Assembly (NCBI GenBank): GCA_900546005.1
Contig: URBJ01000080.1
Coordinates: forward strand, 1 to 10,293
DNA from: an uncultured Alistipes sp.
GTDB lineage: Bacteria; Bacteroidota; Bacteroidia; Bacteroidales; Rikenellaceae
Reading direction: 5' to 3'
Length of the DNA stretch: 10,293 bases
The translations under genes were made by a program, and so were the position numbers. Of this stretch, positions 1 to 9,481 are shown piece by piece (position 1 is the stretch's first letter; every line of letters starts with the position of its first letter). A model generated the notes under the pieces. The model was given only the letters and a program-made list of their open reading frames with translations. It did no database searches and was not told the origin of the DNA.

Positions 1-28
1 TGAAAGCAAAGGCATGTCTTGCTTTTCA
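1..28 (+). promoter_or_regulatory. Possible stem-loop in the leader upstream of rpoB
   Basis: The arm AAAGCAA (3-9) pairs with TTGCTTT (19-25). Closing pairs beyond this need a one-base bulge, and a G-C pair is possible inside the loop. The RNA after it is U-rich but lacks a clean U-run, so it is not a convincing terminator. In many bacteria the rplL-rpoB spacer holds a partial attenuator or an RNase processing hairpin that lowers rpoBC expression relative to the ribosomal proteins. By position this could be one, but that is inference. The window starts at base 1, so the structure may be incomplete. Confidence 0.3.
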
Positions 29-65
29 GATCAGTTCTTATCTTCAATTTTAATTATTGGGTACA

Positions 66-3000
66 ATGTCTTCAAAAACAGATAATCAGCGAATTAGCTT
101 TTCTTCCGTAAAAAACAGAATGCACTATCCGGATTTCTTGGAGGTGCAACTCAAATCATTTCAAGACTTTTTCCAGTTGGACACCACGGCTGAAAACCGA
201 AAAAACGAAGGCCTCTACAAGGTGTTCATGGAAAACTTCCCGATAACCGATACGCGTAATAATTTCGTACTCGAATTTATCGATTATTACGTCGATCCTC
301 CTCGTTACAGTCAAGAGGAGTGTCTGGAACGCGGCCTTACCTATAGTGTGCCGCTGAAAGCAAAGCTGAAGCTGTATTGTACCGATCCGGAGCACGAAGA
401 TTTCGATACGGTGATTCAGGATGTCTATTTCGGTACGATCCCTTATATGACCGAGCGCGGTACGTTTATCATCAACGGTGCTGAGCGTGTCATCGTCTCT
501 CAGTTACACCGTTCGCCGGGGGTCTTCTTCGGTCAGAGTACACATACCAACGGGACCAAATTGTATTCGGCTCGTATTATCCCGTTCAAAGGGTCGTGGA
601 TCGAGTTCGCTACCGACATCAACAATGTGATGTACGCCTATATCGACCGGAAAAAGAAGCTGCCCGTTACGACCCTGTTGCGTGCTGTCGGTTTTGAAAG
701 CGATAAGCAGATTTTAGAGATATTTAACCTCGCGGAAGACGTAAAGGTAACCAAGGCCAATCTGAAAAAGATGGTCGGTAAACGTCTTGCCGCCCGTGTT
801 TTGAAGACATGGGTAGAGGATTTTGTGGACGAAGATACCGGTGAGGTCGTATCGATCGAGCGTAACGAAATCATTATCGATCGTGAGACCGTCCTCGAGG
901 AGAGTCATATCGACGAGATCCTCGAGTCGGGTGCTAAAAGCATTTTGATCCATAAGGATATACCGAATGAAACCGATTTCTCGATCGTTTACAATACTTT
1001 ACAGAAGGATCCCTGTAACTCCGAAAAAGAGGCGGTAGTCTATATCTATCGTCAGTTGCGTAATTCGGAGCCACCTGATGAAGCTACGGCGCGTGACGTT
1101 ATCGAGAAGTTGTTCTTCTCCGACAAACGTTACGATTTGGGTGATGTGGGTCGTTTCCGGATCAATAAAAAACTCGGATTGGATACCTCGCCCGACGTGA
1201 GGATTCTGACTCGTGAAGATATAATCGCCATTATCAAATACCTGATCTCGTTGATCAACTCGCAGACCGACGTCGATGATATCGACCACTTGTCGAACCG
1301 TCGGGTGCGTACCGTAGGTGAACAGCTGGCCAATCAGTTCAGTGTCGGCTTCGTTCGTATGGCCCGGACCATTCGCGAACGGATGAATGTCCGCGACAAC
1401 GAGGTCTTTACCCCGATCGATTTGATCAATGCCAAGACACTCTCTTCGGTAATCAACTCGTTCTTTGGAACCAACCAGCTGTCGCAGTTTATGGATCAGA
1501 CCAACCCGTTGGCGGAGATGACTCACAAACGGCGTCTGTCGGCTTTGGGTCCCGGCGGTTTGTCGCGTGAACGTGCCGGTTTCGAGGTGCGTGACGTACA
1601 CTATACGCATTATGGACGTCTCTGTCCGATCGAGACTCCGGAAGGTCCGAACATCGGTTTGATCTCCTCGCTCTGTGTATTTGCGAAGATCAGTGATATG
1701 GGTTTCATTGAAACGCCTTACCGTAGAGTAGTAGATGGCAAAGTCGATCTGTCCGATGAAGGAATCCGTTATTATAGTGCAGAAGAGGAGGAGGGCTTGA
1801 CAATTGCTCAGGCAAACGCTCCGTTGAACGATGCCGGAGAATTCTTGGTGCCCGATAAGATTAAGGCTCGAGACGATGCGGATTATCCGGTAGTAAGTGC
1901 GAAGGAGGTCGATCTGATGGATGTGGCTCCGAACCAGATTTCATCTATTGCTGCGAGCTTGATTCCGTTCCTCGAACACGATGACGCGAACCGTGCATTG
2001 ATGGGATCGAACATGATGCGGCAGGCCGTTCCTTTGGTGATGCCTGAGGCCCCGATCGTAGGAACCGGATTGGAAAAGGATATGATCGCCGATAGCCGTA
2101 TTCAGATCGTTGCCGAGGGTGAGGGTGAAGTGGTATTTTCGGATGCCACGCAGATTCAGGTGAAATATGTGCGGACGGAGGATGAAAAGATCGTTAGCTT
2201 CGATCCCGAAGTTACGACCTATCGTCTGCCTCGATACAGAAAGACGAACCAAAGTACCTCGATGACTCTGAAACCGCTGGTTCGCAAGGGCGATAAAGTG
2301 GTCAAAGGGCAGATCTTGACGGAGGGGTATTCGACTCAGGCCGGAGAATTGGCGCTCGGACGTAACCTTAAGGTGGCGTTCATGCCGTGGAAAGGGTACA
2401 ACTTCGAGGATGCTATTGTGATCTCGGAACGTGTAATTCGTGAGGATATCTTTACTTCGGTACATGTCGACGAGTACATCATGGAGGTTCGTGATACCAA
2501 ACGCGGTGTCGAAGAGTTGACTTCTGATATCCCGAATGTCAGTGAGGACGCAACCAAGGATCTGGATGAAAACGGTATCATCCGCATCGGAGCGAATGTG
2601 GCTCCGGGCGACATCCTGATCGGTAAGATCACTCCGAAAGGGGAGAGCGATCCCTCGCCGGAAGAGAAATTGTTGCGTGCGATCTTCGGGGATAAAGCCG
2701 GAGATGTCAAAGATGCTTCTTTGAAAGCTCAACCGTCGTTGTACGGTGTAGTAATCGATAAAAAGCTCTTCAGCCGGGCTAATAGAGACGGAAAGAGAAG
2801 CAAGGCTGCTGAGAAACTCCAACTCGAAAAGATGGAGGCCGATTTCGCAGTACAGGCAGAGGCCTTGAAGCAAAAACTGGTCGAAAAACTTTGGACGTTG
2901 GTTAAGGATAAGACGGTGCACAAGGTGTGCGACTATTTCGGAACCGAGCTTATGCCTCAGGGATCGAAGTTCTCGCAGAAGATGCTCGGCGATTTGGATT

Positions 3001-3884
3001 ATCTGAACATCGGAACCGGTAAGTGGACCGGCGATGCACATGTGGATATGTTGATCGAACAGACGATCAACAACTATACGATCAAGTACAAAGAGCTCGA
3101 TGCCGTCTTGAAACGCGAAAAATACAATCTGACCAACGGGGATGAACTTCCGACCGGAATTATCCAATTGGCTAAGGTCTATATTGCGAAAAAACGTAAA
3201 CTGCGTGTCGGCGATAAAATGGCCGGTCGTCACGGTAACAAGGGTATCGTGGCAAAGATCGTGCGCGACGAGGATATGCCGTTCCTCGAAGACGGTTCGA
3301 TCGTAGATATCGTTTTGAACCCGCTGGGCGTGCCTTCGCGTATGAACTTGGGCCAGATCTACGAGACAGTGCTCGGTTGGGCCGGACGTGAATTGGGCTT
3401 GAAGTTCGCAACTCCTATTTTCGACGGTGCTTCGCTCGATCAGATCAATGAATATACGGCAAAAGCCGGTGTGCCTCGCAGTGGATTGACCTATCTGCAT
3501 GACGGAGGAACCGGCGAGCGTTTCGACCAACCGGCAACCGTCGGCGTGATCTATATGTTGAAATTGGGTCACATGGTTGACGACAAGATGCACGCTCGTT
3601 CGATCGGTCCGTACTCGTTGATTACGCAGCAGCCTCTGGGTGGTAAAGCACAGTTCGGAGGTCAGCGTTTCGGAGAGATGGAGGTTTGGGCTCTCGAGGC
3701 ATTCGGTGCCGCAAACATCCTGCAGGAGATTCTTACGATCAAGTCGGATGATGTGATGGGACGTGCAAAAGCCTACGAGGCGATCGTCAAGGGTGATAAC
3801 ATGCCGCAACCCGGTATTCCCGAGTCGTTGAACGTGTTGTTACACGAGTTGCGGGGTCTGGCAATCAGCGTGAAATTAGACTGA
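66..3884 (+). CDS. rpoB: DNA-directed RNA polymerase subunit beta
   Basis: This is the beta subunit of the core RNA polymerase, which forms one side of the active-site cleft and binds rifampicin. It is 1272 aa from the ATG at 66, the usual Bacteroidales length. An in-frame TTG nine bases upstream (57) is a less likely start, because the protein beginning [12 protein letters not shown] matches the family. Visible landmarks: the rifampicin pocket at about residues 468-494 ([21 protein letters not shown]); the active-site FED motif at 780-782; and the NTP-contacting lysines K1051 and K1059 in [12 protein letters not shown] (1049-1060). Between GDKAGDVKD (from 875) and [10 protein letters not shown] (from 1037) lies a charged, largely helical insertion of the kind also seen in proteobacterial beta. 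The gene is full length, with no frameshift. rpoC follows after 112 bp in the same direction, as expected for one operon. Confidence 0.99.
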   Translation: MSSKTDNQRISFSSVKNRMHYPDFLEVQLKSFQDFFQLDTTAENRKNEGLYKVFMENFPITDTRNNFVLEFIDYYVDPPRYSQEECLERGLTYSVPLKAKLKLYCTDPEHEDFDTVIQDVYFGTIPYMTERGTFIINGAERVIVSQLHRSPGVFFGQSTHTNGTKLYSARIIPFKGSWIEFATDINNVMYAYIDRKKKLPVTTLLRAVGFESDKQILEIFNLAEDVKVTKANLKKMVGKRLAARVLKTWVEDFVDEDTGEVVSIERNEIIIDRETVLEESHIDEILESGAKSILIHKDIPNETDFSIVYNTLQKDPCNSEKEAVVYIYRQLRNSEPPDEATARDVIEKLFFSDKRYDLGDVGRFRINKKLGLDTSPDVRILTREDIIAIIKYLISLINSQTDVDDIDHLSNRRVRTVGEQLANQFSVGFVRMARTIRERMNVRDNEVFTPIDLINAKTLSSVINSFFGTNQLSQFMDQTNPLAEMTHKRRLSALGPGGLSRERAGFEVRDVHYTHYGRLCPIETPEGPNIGLISSLCVFAKISDMGFIETPYRRVVDGKVDLSDEGIRYYSAEEEEGLTIAQANAPLNDAGEFLVPDKIKARDDADYPVVSAKEVDLMDVAPNQISSIAASLIPFLEHDDANRALMGSNMMRQAVPLVMPEAPIVGTGLEKDMIADSRIQIVAEGEGEVVFSDATQIQVKYVRTEDEKIVSFDPEVTTYRLPRYRKTNQSTSMTLKPLVRKGDKVVKGQILTEGYSTQAGELALGRNLKVAFMPWKGYNFEDAIVISERVIREDIFTSVHVDEYIMEVRDTKRGVEELTSDIPNVSEDATKDLDENGIIRIGANVAPGDILIGKITPKGESDPSPEEKLLRAIFGDKAGDVKDASLKAQPSLYGVVIDKKLFSRANRDGKRSKAAEKLQLEKMEADFAVQAEALKQKLVEKLWTLVKDKTVHKVCDYFGTELMPQGSKFSQKMLGDLDYLNIGTGKWTGDAHVDMLIEQTINNYTIKYKELDAVLKREKYNLTNGDELPTGIIQLAKVYIAKKRKLRVGDKMAGRHGNKGIVAKIVRDEDMPFLEDGSIVDIVLNPLGVPSRMNLGQIYETVLGWAGRELGLKFATPIFDGASLDQINEYTAKAGVPRSGLTYLHDGGTGERFDQPATVGVIYMLKLGHMVDDKMHARSIGPYSLITQQPLGGKAQFGGQRFGEMEVWALEAFGAANILQEILTIKSDDVMGRAKAYEAIVKGDNMPQPGIPESLNVLLHELRGLAISVKLD

Positions 3885-3996
3885 TGCGATAAGGCAGAAC
3901 GGGCTCGGGGTGTGCAGACGCCTCGGCCAGCGTTACACGATCGAGCCAGACTCGAAGGTTTTACCGAGATGGAGAATAAAATAAAAGTTAAAGAAT
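3885..3996 (+). promoter_or_regulatory. rpoB-rpoC spacer with alternative RNA hairpins
   Basis: An eight-pair stem can form from 3906-3913 with 3918-3925 around a GCAG loop, with two G-U wobbles. A second small hairpin can form at 3941-3955 (TCGAG, loop CCAGA, CTCGA). These compete with a longer-range pairing of GGCTCG (3902-3907) with CGAGCC (3942-3947), so the structures are mutually exclusive in part. No U-run follows, so this is not an intrinsic terminator and is expected to be transcribed through into rpoC. An A-rich stretch (about 3971-3996) leads to the rpoC start. The GGAG at 3971-3974 is 22 bases before the ATG, too far to act as an ordinary ribosome binding site. Processing or stability roles are inference. 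Confidence 0.3.
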
Positions 3997-6900
3997 ATGT
4001 CATTCAAAAAAGATAATAAGAATCAAGCCGGATTTTCCAGAATATCCATTGGATTGGCTTCTCCGGAGGAGATTCGCAACAACTCGAGCGGTGAAGTGCT
4101 CAAACCCGAAACGATCAACTACCGGACCTATAAACCCGAACGTGACGGTCTGTTTTGCGAGCGGATTTTCGGACCGGTGAAGGACTATGAATGTCATTGC
4201 GGTAAGTACAAACGGATTCGCTATAAAGGAATTGTCTGCGATCGATGCGGTGTCGAGGTTACCGAAAAGAAGGTGCGCCGTGAACGGATGGGACACATCT
4301 CGTTGGTGGTGCCGGTCGCACATATCTGGTACTTCCGTTCGTTGCCGTCGAAGATCGGCTACCTGTTGGGTATCCCGACCAAAAAGTTGGAAGCGATTAT
4401 CTATTATGAAAGATATGTAGTCATCCAGCCGGGAGCTGCGGCAGCAAATGGAGTTGCAGAGCTCGATCTGTTGGCCGAGAAGGAGTATTTGGATATCCTG
4501 AATACGCTTCCGAAGGGGAACCAACAGCTGGATAATAGCGATCCGGAGAAATTCATTGCCCAGATGGGCGCAGAAGCAATTCTGACGTTGCTGCAACGGG
4601 TCGATCTGGACGAACTCTCCTATTCGTTGCGCCACAAAGCCAGCACGGAGACCTCGCAGCAACGGAAAACGGAGGCGTTGAAGCGGCTTCATGTCGTGGA
4701 GGCATTCCGCGAGTCACGCGATGTCAACAAGCCCGAATGGATGATCCTCAAGGAGATTCCGGTGATTCCGCCCGAACTGCGTCCGTTGGTGCCTCTGGAT
4801 GGTGGTCGGTTTGCAACGTCAGACTTGAACGATCTTTACCGTCGTGTGATTATCCGGAACAACCGGTTGAAACGGTTGATTGAGATCAAGGCCCCGGAGG
4901 TGATTCTGCGTAACGAAAAGCGTATGTTGCAGGAGGCAGTCGACTCGCTGTTCGACAACTCGAGAAAGAGCAATGCGGTGAAAACCGAATCGAACCGTCC
5001 GCTGAAGTCGCTCTCCGATAGTTTGAAAGGTAAACAAGGCCGTTTTCGTCAGAACTTGCTCGGTAAACGTGTCGACTATTCGGCCCGTTCGGTAATCGTC
5101 GTAGGTCCCGAGTTGAAGATGCACGAGATGGGTATTCCGAAGGATATGGCGGCCGAACTGTATAAACCGTTCGTGATCCGGAAACTGATCGAACGGGGTA
5201 TCGTCAAGACCGTAAAATCAGCAAAGAAGATTATCGATCGGAAAGATCCGGTGATTTGGGATATTCTCGAAAACGTGATCAAGGGTCACCCGGTATTGAT
5301 GAACCGTGCCCCGACCCTGCACCGTTTGGGTATTCAGGCCTTCCAGCCTAAATTGATCGAGGGTAAGGCATTGCAGTTGCACCCGCTGGCTTGTACGGCA
5401 TTCAACGCCGACTTCGATGGTGACCAGATGGCCGTGCACTTGCCGCTCGGAAATGCCGCAATTCTGGAGGCTCAGATCCTGATGTTGGGTTCTCACAACA
5501 TCCTGAACCCGGCCAACGGTGCGCCTATCACCGTCCCCTCGCAGGACATGGTGCTCGGGTTGTATTACATCACCAAAGAGCGTGCCGGTTCATTGGGTGA
5601 AGGACTCTGTTTCTATGGACCCGAGGAGGTGATTATTGCCTACAACGAGAAACGTGCCGATCTGCACGCAAAGGTGAAGGTGATGGTCGACACGGTGGAT
5701 GAAGCCGGAAATAAGGAGCGCAAGCTGATCGATACGACGGTAGGTCGGGTGATCTTCAATCAGGTCGTTCCGCCCGAAGTGGGATATATCAACGAAGTGT
5801 TGACCAAGAGGTCCCTGCGTGACATCATCGGTATGGTGATGAAAAAGGCCGGAGCCGACCGCACGGCAGCCTTCTTGGACGATATCAAGAGCATGGGATA
5901 CCAGATGGCATTCAAGGGCGGATTGTCCTTCAACTTGGACGCCGTGATCATTCCTGAAGAGAAAGGCGCTTTGGTACAGGAGGGTTACGATCGTGTTGAA
6001 GAGGTGATGGAGAGCTATAACATGGGTCTTATCACCAACAACGAACGATACAATCAGATCATCGATATCTGGACGAACATCAACATGAAGCTGACCAAAA
6101 CGGTGCTCGATCATCTGACCAAGGATATGCAGGGTTTCAATCCGGTGTACATGATGCTGGATTCCGGAGCCCGTGGTTCAAAAGAGCAGATTCGTCAGCT
6201 CTCCGGAATGCGTGGATTGATGGCGAAACCGCAAAAGTCAGGAGCCGAAGGCGGTCAGGTTATCGAAAACCCGATTCTTTCGAACTTCAAGGAGGGCCTT
6301 TCGGTGTTGGAGTATTTCGTCTCGACACACGGTGCCCGTAAAGGTTTGGCCGATACGGCCTTGAAAACGGCAGATGCCGGTTATTTGACGCGTCGTCTGG
6401 TCGATGTCGCACAGGATGTAATTATCTGTGAGGAGGACTGCGGAACGCTCCGTGGTTTGACGGCAACGGCCATCAAGCGGAATGAAGATGTGGTACAAAC
6501 GTTGTATGAACGTATCTTGGGTCGTACGACGGTACACGATGTCTATGATCCGCATACGGGAGAGTTGATCGTGGCTGCAGGTGAAGAGATCACCGAAGCG
6601 ATAGCAGAAGCGATCGATGCTGCACACATCGAATCGGTTGATATTCGCTCGGTGTTGACTTGCGAGTCTCGTCACGGGGTTTGTGCGAAATGTTACGGCC
6701 GTAACTTGGCAACCGGACGTATGGTGCAGAAGGGTGAAGTCGTAGGTGTGATTGCGGCTCAGTCAATCGGTGAGCCGGGTACTCAGCTGACTCTGCGTAC
6801 GTTCCACGTCGGTGGTGTCGCCGGTGGTGTGGCTACTGATAACAGTGTCGTTTCCCGTTACGAAGGACGTCTCGAAATCGATGACCTCCGTGTAATCAAA

Positions 6901-8247
6901 AGTGAAGTTAACGGTAAGGAGGTACAGACTGTTATCAGCCGTCTGTCGGAATTGCGTATCGTTGATGTCAACACGGATATCGTACTCTATACACACAACC
7001 TGCCCTATGGATCGACGCTCTATTTCAACGATGGAGATCTGGTGAAGAAGGGAGATCTGGTTTGCGAATGGGATCCTTACAATGCGGTGATTATCTCTGA
7101 ATATGACGGTAAGGTAGCGTTCGAAAATGTGATCGAAGGTGTTACCTATCGGGATGAGTTCGATGAACAGACCGGTTTCCGCGAAAAGGTGATTACCGAG
7201 TCGCGTGATAAGACGAAGAACCCGGTTATTAAGATTCTGAACAGTCAAGGCGAGGAACAGAAACAGTACAACTTGCCGGTAGGAGCCCATATCGTTGTTA
7301 AAGAAGAGGAGGCGATCAAGGCTGGTGAGATTCTGATCAAAATCCCGAGAGCCGTAGGTAAAGCGGGCGATATCACGGGAGGTCTTCCTCGTGTCACCGA
7401 GTTGTTTGAGGCCCGTAACCCGTCGAATCCGGCTGTCGTATCGGAAATCGATGGTGAGGTTTCATTCGGTAAGATCAAACGAGGTAACCGTGAGATCGTT
7501 ATCACCTCGAAGGCGGGTGATGTGAAACGCTATCTGGTTCCGCTGTCGCGTCAGATATTGGTGCAGGAGAACGACTATGTTCGGGCCGGTATGCCGCTGT
7601 CCGACGGAGCCGTGACCCCGAGCGACATTCTGGCTATCCAAGGTCCGACCAAAGTTCAGGAGTACATCGTCAACGAGGTTCAAGAGGTGTACCGGATGCA
7701 GGGTGTGAAGATCAACGACAAGCACTTCGAGGTTATCGTTCGTCAGATGATGAACAAGGTGAAGATCGAGGATCCGGGAGATACCCGCTTTATGGAGGAA
7801 CAGATTGTCGACAAATGGGAGTTCATGAATGTCAACGACGAACTCTACGACAAGGTGGTTGTGACGGATGCCGGAGACTCCGAAGTGATGAAACCGGGTA
7901 TGATTGTTACCCTGCGTAAGTTGCGCGACGAGAACTCGATGCTCAAACGTAAAGATTTGAAACTCGTACAGGTGCGTGATGTCGTTCCTGCCACGTCGAA
8001 CCAAGTGCTGCAAGGTATCACGCGTGCGGCACTGCAGACGAGCAGCTTTATGTCGGCAGCATCGTTCCAAGAGACTACGAAGGTGTTGAACGAAGCTGCA
8101 ATTCTTGGAAAGGTCGACCCGTTGGAAAACCTGAAAGAGAATGTGATCTGTGGTCACTTGATCCCTGCTGGTACCGGACAACGCGAATTCAATTCGCTTA
8201 TCGTCGGAGCCAAGGACGACTACGACAATATGGTTTCTGGAAAATAG
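3997..8247 (+). CDS. rpoC: DNA-directed RNA polymerase subunit beta-prime
   Basis: This is the largest core RNA polymerase subunit and carries the catalytic magnesium site. It is 1416 aa, close to the Bacteroidales norm. In order: the N-terminal zinc site (C66, C68, C81, C84); the lid/switch region with [18 protein letters not shown] (from 345); the catalytic NADFDGD motif at 470-476 with D472, D474 and D476; the bridge helix at about 772-806 ([13 protein letters not shown]); the second zinc site C815, C889, C896, C899; and the trigger loop with R934 and H937 (LRTFHVGG). After the trigger loop a long beta-rich insertion, about residues 945-1120, precedes [17 protein letters not shown]. It sits where E. 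coli carries its SI3 insertion. The C-terminal SFQETTKVL and LIPAGTG segments, which meet omega and close the clamp, are intact. The gene is last in the rpoBC transcript and is followed by a terminator 21 bp after the stop. Confidence 0.99.
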   Translation: MSFKKDNKNQAGFSRISIGLASPEEIRNNSSGEVLKPETINYRTYKPERDGLFCERIFGPVKDYECHCGKYKRIRYKGIVCDRCGVEVTEKKVRRERMGHISLVVPVAHIWYFRSLPSKIGYLLGIPTKKLEAIIYYERYVVIQPGAAAANGVAELDLLAEKEYLDILNTLPKGNQQLDNSDPEKFIAQMGAEAILTLLQRVDLDELSYSLRHKASTETSQQRKTEALKRLHVVEAFRESRDVNKPEWMILKEIPVIPPELRPLVPLDGGRFATSDLNDLYRRVIIRNNRLKRLIEIKAPEVILRNEKRMLQEAVDSLFDNSRKSNAVKTESNRPLKSLSDSLKGKQGRFRQNLLGKRVDYSARSVIVVGPELKMHEMGIPKDMAAELYKPFVIRKLIERGIVKTVKSAKKIIDRKDPVIWDILENVIKGHPVLMNRAPTLHRLGIQAFQPKLIEGKALQLHPLACTAFNADFDGDQMAVHLPLGNAAILEAQILMLGSHNILNPANGAPITVPSQDMVLGLYYITKERAGSLGEGLCFYGPEEVIIAYNEKRADLHAKVKVMVDTVDEAGNKERKLIDTTVGRVIFNQVVPPEVGYINEVLTKRSLRDIIGMVMKKAGADRTAAFLDDIKSMGYQMAFKGGLSFNLDAVIIPEEKGALVQEGYDRVEEVMESYNMGLITNNERYNQIIDIWTNINMKLTKTVLDHLTKDMQGFNPVYMMLDSGARGSKEQIRQLSGMRGLMAKPQKSGAEGGQVIENPILSNFKEGLSVLEYFVSTHGARKGLADTALKTADAGYLTRRLVDVAQDVIICEEDCGTLRGLTATAIKRNEDVVQTLYERILGRTTVHDVYDPHTGELIVAAGEEITEAIAEAIDAAHIESVDIRSVLTCESRHGVCAKCYGRNLATGRMVQKGEVVGVIAAQSIGEPGTQLTLRTFHVGGVAGGVATDNSVVSRYEGRLEIDDLRVIKSEVNGKEVQTVISRLSELRIVDVNTDIVLYTHNLPYGSTLYFNDGDLVKKGDLVCEWDPYNAVIISEYDGKVAFENVIEGVTYRDEFDEQTGFREKVITESRDKTKNPVIKILNSQGEEQKQYNLPVGAHIVVKEEEAIKAGEILIKIPRAVGKAGDITGGLPRVTELFEARNPSNPAVVSEIDGEVSFGKIKRGNREIVITSKAGDVKRYLVPLSRQILVQENDYVRAGMPLSDGAVTPSDILAIQGPTKVQEYIVNEVQEVYRMQGVKINDKHFEVIVRQMMNKVKIEDPGDTRFMEEQIVDKWEFMNVNDELYDKVVVTDAGDSEVMKPGMIVTLRKLRDENSMLKRKDLKLVQVRDVVPATSNQVLQGITRAALQTSSFMSAASFQETTKVLNEAAILGKVDPLENLKENVICGHLIPAGTGQREFNSLIVGAKDDYDNMVSGK

Positions 8248-8268
8248 GATATAGAAATATTCTTCGAT

Positions 8269-8313
8269 AAATAGGGAGAGAGATCGCATGCAGCGGTCTC
8301 TCTCCCTATTTTA
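8269..8313 (+). terminator. Intrinsic terminator after rpoC
   Basis: A 19-pair stem forms from 8269-8287 with 8293-8311, with one G-U wobble (8284/8296) and a five-base ATGCA loop. The arm core is TAGGGAGAGAGA against TCTCTCTCCCTA, and the 3' side runs into TATTTTAT. An A-rich 5' flank gives a T-rich 3' flank on the opposite strand, so the structure could work in both directions. No minus-strand gene ends here, so its main job is presumably closing the rpoBC operon. Confidence 0.92.
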
Positions 8314-8383
8314 TAGCGTACAAGAAGTTCGGGGTACATGTTTTCGATAGAGGGAAACGACGGAGGCAGAGAATCTGATCTAT

Positions 8384-8464
8384 GGAGAGGAGAGAAAAAA
8401 GGATGAGGGGGAATAGGTGAATAGGGAGATAGGAGGGAGGGGAGAGGAGGAGAAATGATGGGGA
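8384..8464 (+). repeat. Polypurine, G-rich low-complexity tract
   Basis: Over 81 bases the + strand has no C and only seven T, so about nine in ten bases are purine. G-runs of three or more lie at 8407-8411, 8424-8426, 8435-8437, 8439-8442 and 8460-8463. From 8411 to 8450 the sequence can be read as five imperfect 8-base units: GAATAGGT, GAATAGGG, AGATAGGA, GGGAGGGG, AGAGGAGG. Such a strand could form a triplex or a long-loop G-quadruplex in DNA or RNA. No function is shown by the sequence; simple expansion by replication slippage is an equally good explanation. Confidence 0.7.
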
Positions 8465-8472
8465 TTTTTCTT

Positions 8473-8510
8473 TTTGGACGATTCTCGTCTCGATAATTAT
8501 GATAACTTTA
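8473..8510 (+). promoter_or_regulatory. Possible Bacteroidetes-type promoter for proX
   Basis: The Bacteroidetes primary-sigma consensus is TTTG near -33 and TAnnTTTG near -7. A TTTG lies at 8473-8476. Two candidate -7 boxes each match seven of eight positions: TAATTATG at 8494-8501 (gap 17 bp) and TAACTTTA at 8503-8510 (gap 26 bp). Neither spacing equals the usual 19-21 bp, so the call is tentative. The location, between a terminator and the first codon of a lone gene, is where a promoter is needed. Confidence 0.35.
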
Positions 8511-8532
8511 CACTGAATTAAATCGAAGAGAA

Positions 8533-9024
8533 ATGGATCGTAAGCAAGTGGTTTTCGACTATCTGAACCGGCTGGGTTTAGCGTATGAGTATTATGAACA
8601 TCCTGAGACGCCAACCATCGAGTTGGCAAAAAAATATTGGAAAGAGGACGGTTCGAAACATTGTAAGAACTTGTTCTTTCGGAACCATAAAGGAAACCGC
8701 CACTATTTGGTAGTTTTCGATTGCGAACAGAATCTGGCGATCCATGATTTGGAACATCGTCTACATCAGGGAAAACTCTCTTTTGCTTCGGAACAACGCA
8801 TGGAGCGATATTTGGGCCTGAAGCCCGGTTCGGTTTCACCCTTCGGACTGATCAACGACACGGAGAACCATGTGCATCTCTTTTTGGATGAAAAGCTCAA
8901 GCAGTATCACTCCTTGAGCTTCCATCCTAACGATTGTACAGGTACCGTGGTGATCTCGATGCAGGATTTTTTGATCTATCTGGATAACGTAGGAAACAGT
9001 TACGAATTTATAGAGCTGTATTGA
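8533..9024 (+). CDS. proX: YbaK/ProX-type prolyl-tRNA editing deacylase
   Basis: This is a cytoplasmic free-standing editing protein of the YbaK/ProX (PrdX) superfamily, 163 aa, the usual size of a single-domain member. Related proteins hydrolyse alanine (ProX/PrdX, ProXp-ala) or cysteine (YbaK) wrongly attached to tRNA-Pro by prolyl-tRNA synthetase. The conserved lysine is K45 in KNLFFRN, the substrate-binding G-x-x-x-P loop is GSVSP (99-103) followed by FGLIND, and a conserved HPN lies at 131-133. The pattern LSFASEQRMERYLGL before the loop fits the PrdX-like branch better than E. coli YbaK, so Ala-tRNA(Pro) is the likelier substrate; this is inference from sequence type. The ATG at 8533 follows an A-rich leader with a GAAGAG at 8524-8529. 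It lies downstream of the rpoC terminator, so it is probably transcribed independently. It is also called prdX in some annotations. Confidence 0.92.
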   Translation: MDRKQVVFDYLNRLGLAYEYYEHPETPTIELAKKYWKEDGSKHCKNLFFRNHKGNRHYLVVFDCEQNLAIHDLEHRLHQGKLSFASEQRMERYLGLKPGSVSPFGLINDTENHVHLFLDEKLKQYHSLSFHPNDCTGTVVISMQDFLIYLDNVGNSYEFIELY

Positions 9025-9042
9025 TTGGCGGCAAACGAGCGG

Positions 9043-9477
9043 CTACTCTTTGGCTTCGAGTTCTCCTTTCTTGTTGAACGATAGAAGCGAACCATCGTGT
9101 AGTACGATGTCGTATCTCGATTTGTCCCGTGTGACCGAGCCGATCATTTGGCTCGCGTGGATGCCGTCGAGGTACTTTTGAATGTTGTCAGGTAGCAGTG
9201 AGGCGGGTACGTTACCCATACCGCTGTGGATCCTTGTCCAGTTGCCTCTTTTGGGAAATACGATGGAAGATCCGTCACTGAGAAGTACCTCGTAGTGATA
9301 TTTAGGATCGGCATCGATTTTTATGATCGTTATTCTCAGATTTGGAAATTGTGTTGCCAAGAAGTTCTGAACCGGAAGCGGCAGTTTGTTCGGATTGGCC
9401 GTAATGATGCGTGCTCCGAGCGGTGCAAGAACCGAGCAGAGTACAAAAACGAGGCTGAGTATGAGGATCTTTTTCAT
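9043..9477 (-). CDS. Exported PepSY-like domain protein
   Basis: This is a small secreted or periplasmic protein of 144 aa that I recognise as the Bacteroidetes PepSY-like family (DUF2874 type); the biochemical function of the family is not established. I chose the ATG at 9477, which opens directly on a classic signal peptide: MKK, then a hydrophobic stretch at 4-19, with likely cleavage near A22 or A27. An alternative GTG 45 bases upstream adds a hydrophilic stretch that would spoil the signal. C14 lies inside the hydrophobic segment, but its context (FVLC) is a poor lipobox, so a lipoprotein is unlikely. The mature part has two related halves. Residues 32-83 run LP, FP, YEVLLSDGS, FPKRGNW; residues 94-140 run LLPDNIQKYL, YDIVLHDGS, FNKKGEL. 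Each has the DG turn and lysine-glycine end typical of the fold. It converges on proX with 18 bp between stop codons and lies downstream of a TolC gene on the same strand. Confidence 0.85.
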   Translation of the reverse strand: MKKILILSLVFVLCSVLAPLGARIITANPNKLPLPVQNFLATQFPNLRITIIKIDADPKYHYEVLLSDGSSIVFPKRGNWTRIHSGMGNVPASLLPDNIQKYLDGIHASQMIGSVTRDKSRYDIVLHDGSLLSFNKKGELEAKE

Positions 9478-9481
9478 AGCA

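Larger units (their letters stand above)
8314..8532. other. Gene-free spacer between rpoC terminator and proX
   Basis: I see no plausible gene in these 219 bases. The left part (8314-8383) has no recognisable element. The middle (8384-8464) is an almost pure purine tract on the + strand, described separately. The right part (8465-8532) is A/T-rich and probably carries the promoter and leader of the downstream deacylase gene. A minus-strand open frame crosses the whole region, but it is low complexity and antisense to the deacylase, so I do not treat it as a gene. Confidence 0.7.

Noticed and set aside
57..65. TTG at 57 as the start of rpoB
   Set aside because: An ATG three codons later matches the family N-terminus, and the TTG adds only M-G-T with no better initiation context.
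1941..3809. 622-codon open frame on the minus strand opposite rpoB
   Set aside because: It is exactly antisense to conserved rpoB sequence and has no recognisable domain. Long antisense frames are expected where strong codon bias in the real gene removes antisense stops.
3902..3955. Terminator between rpoB and rpoC
   Set aside because: Hairpins are possible but no U-run follows, and the two genes are expected to be co-transcribed.
7462..8289. 275-codon minus-strand frame opposite the end of rpoC
   Set aside because: It is antisense to intact rpoC, runs into the terminator stem, and shows no family resemblance.
8306..8839. Minus-strand frame crossing the spacer after rpoC
   Set aside because: Its spacer part is low-complexity translation of the pyrimidine strand (serine, proline, leucine), and the rest is antisense to the deacylase gene.
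9411..9477. Lipoprotein signal in the PepSY-like protein
   Set aside because: The only cysteine (C14) is inside the hydrophobic core, with leucine before it instead of the small residue a lipobox needs.
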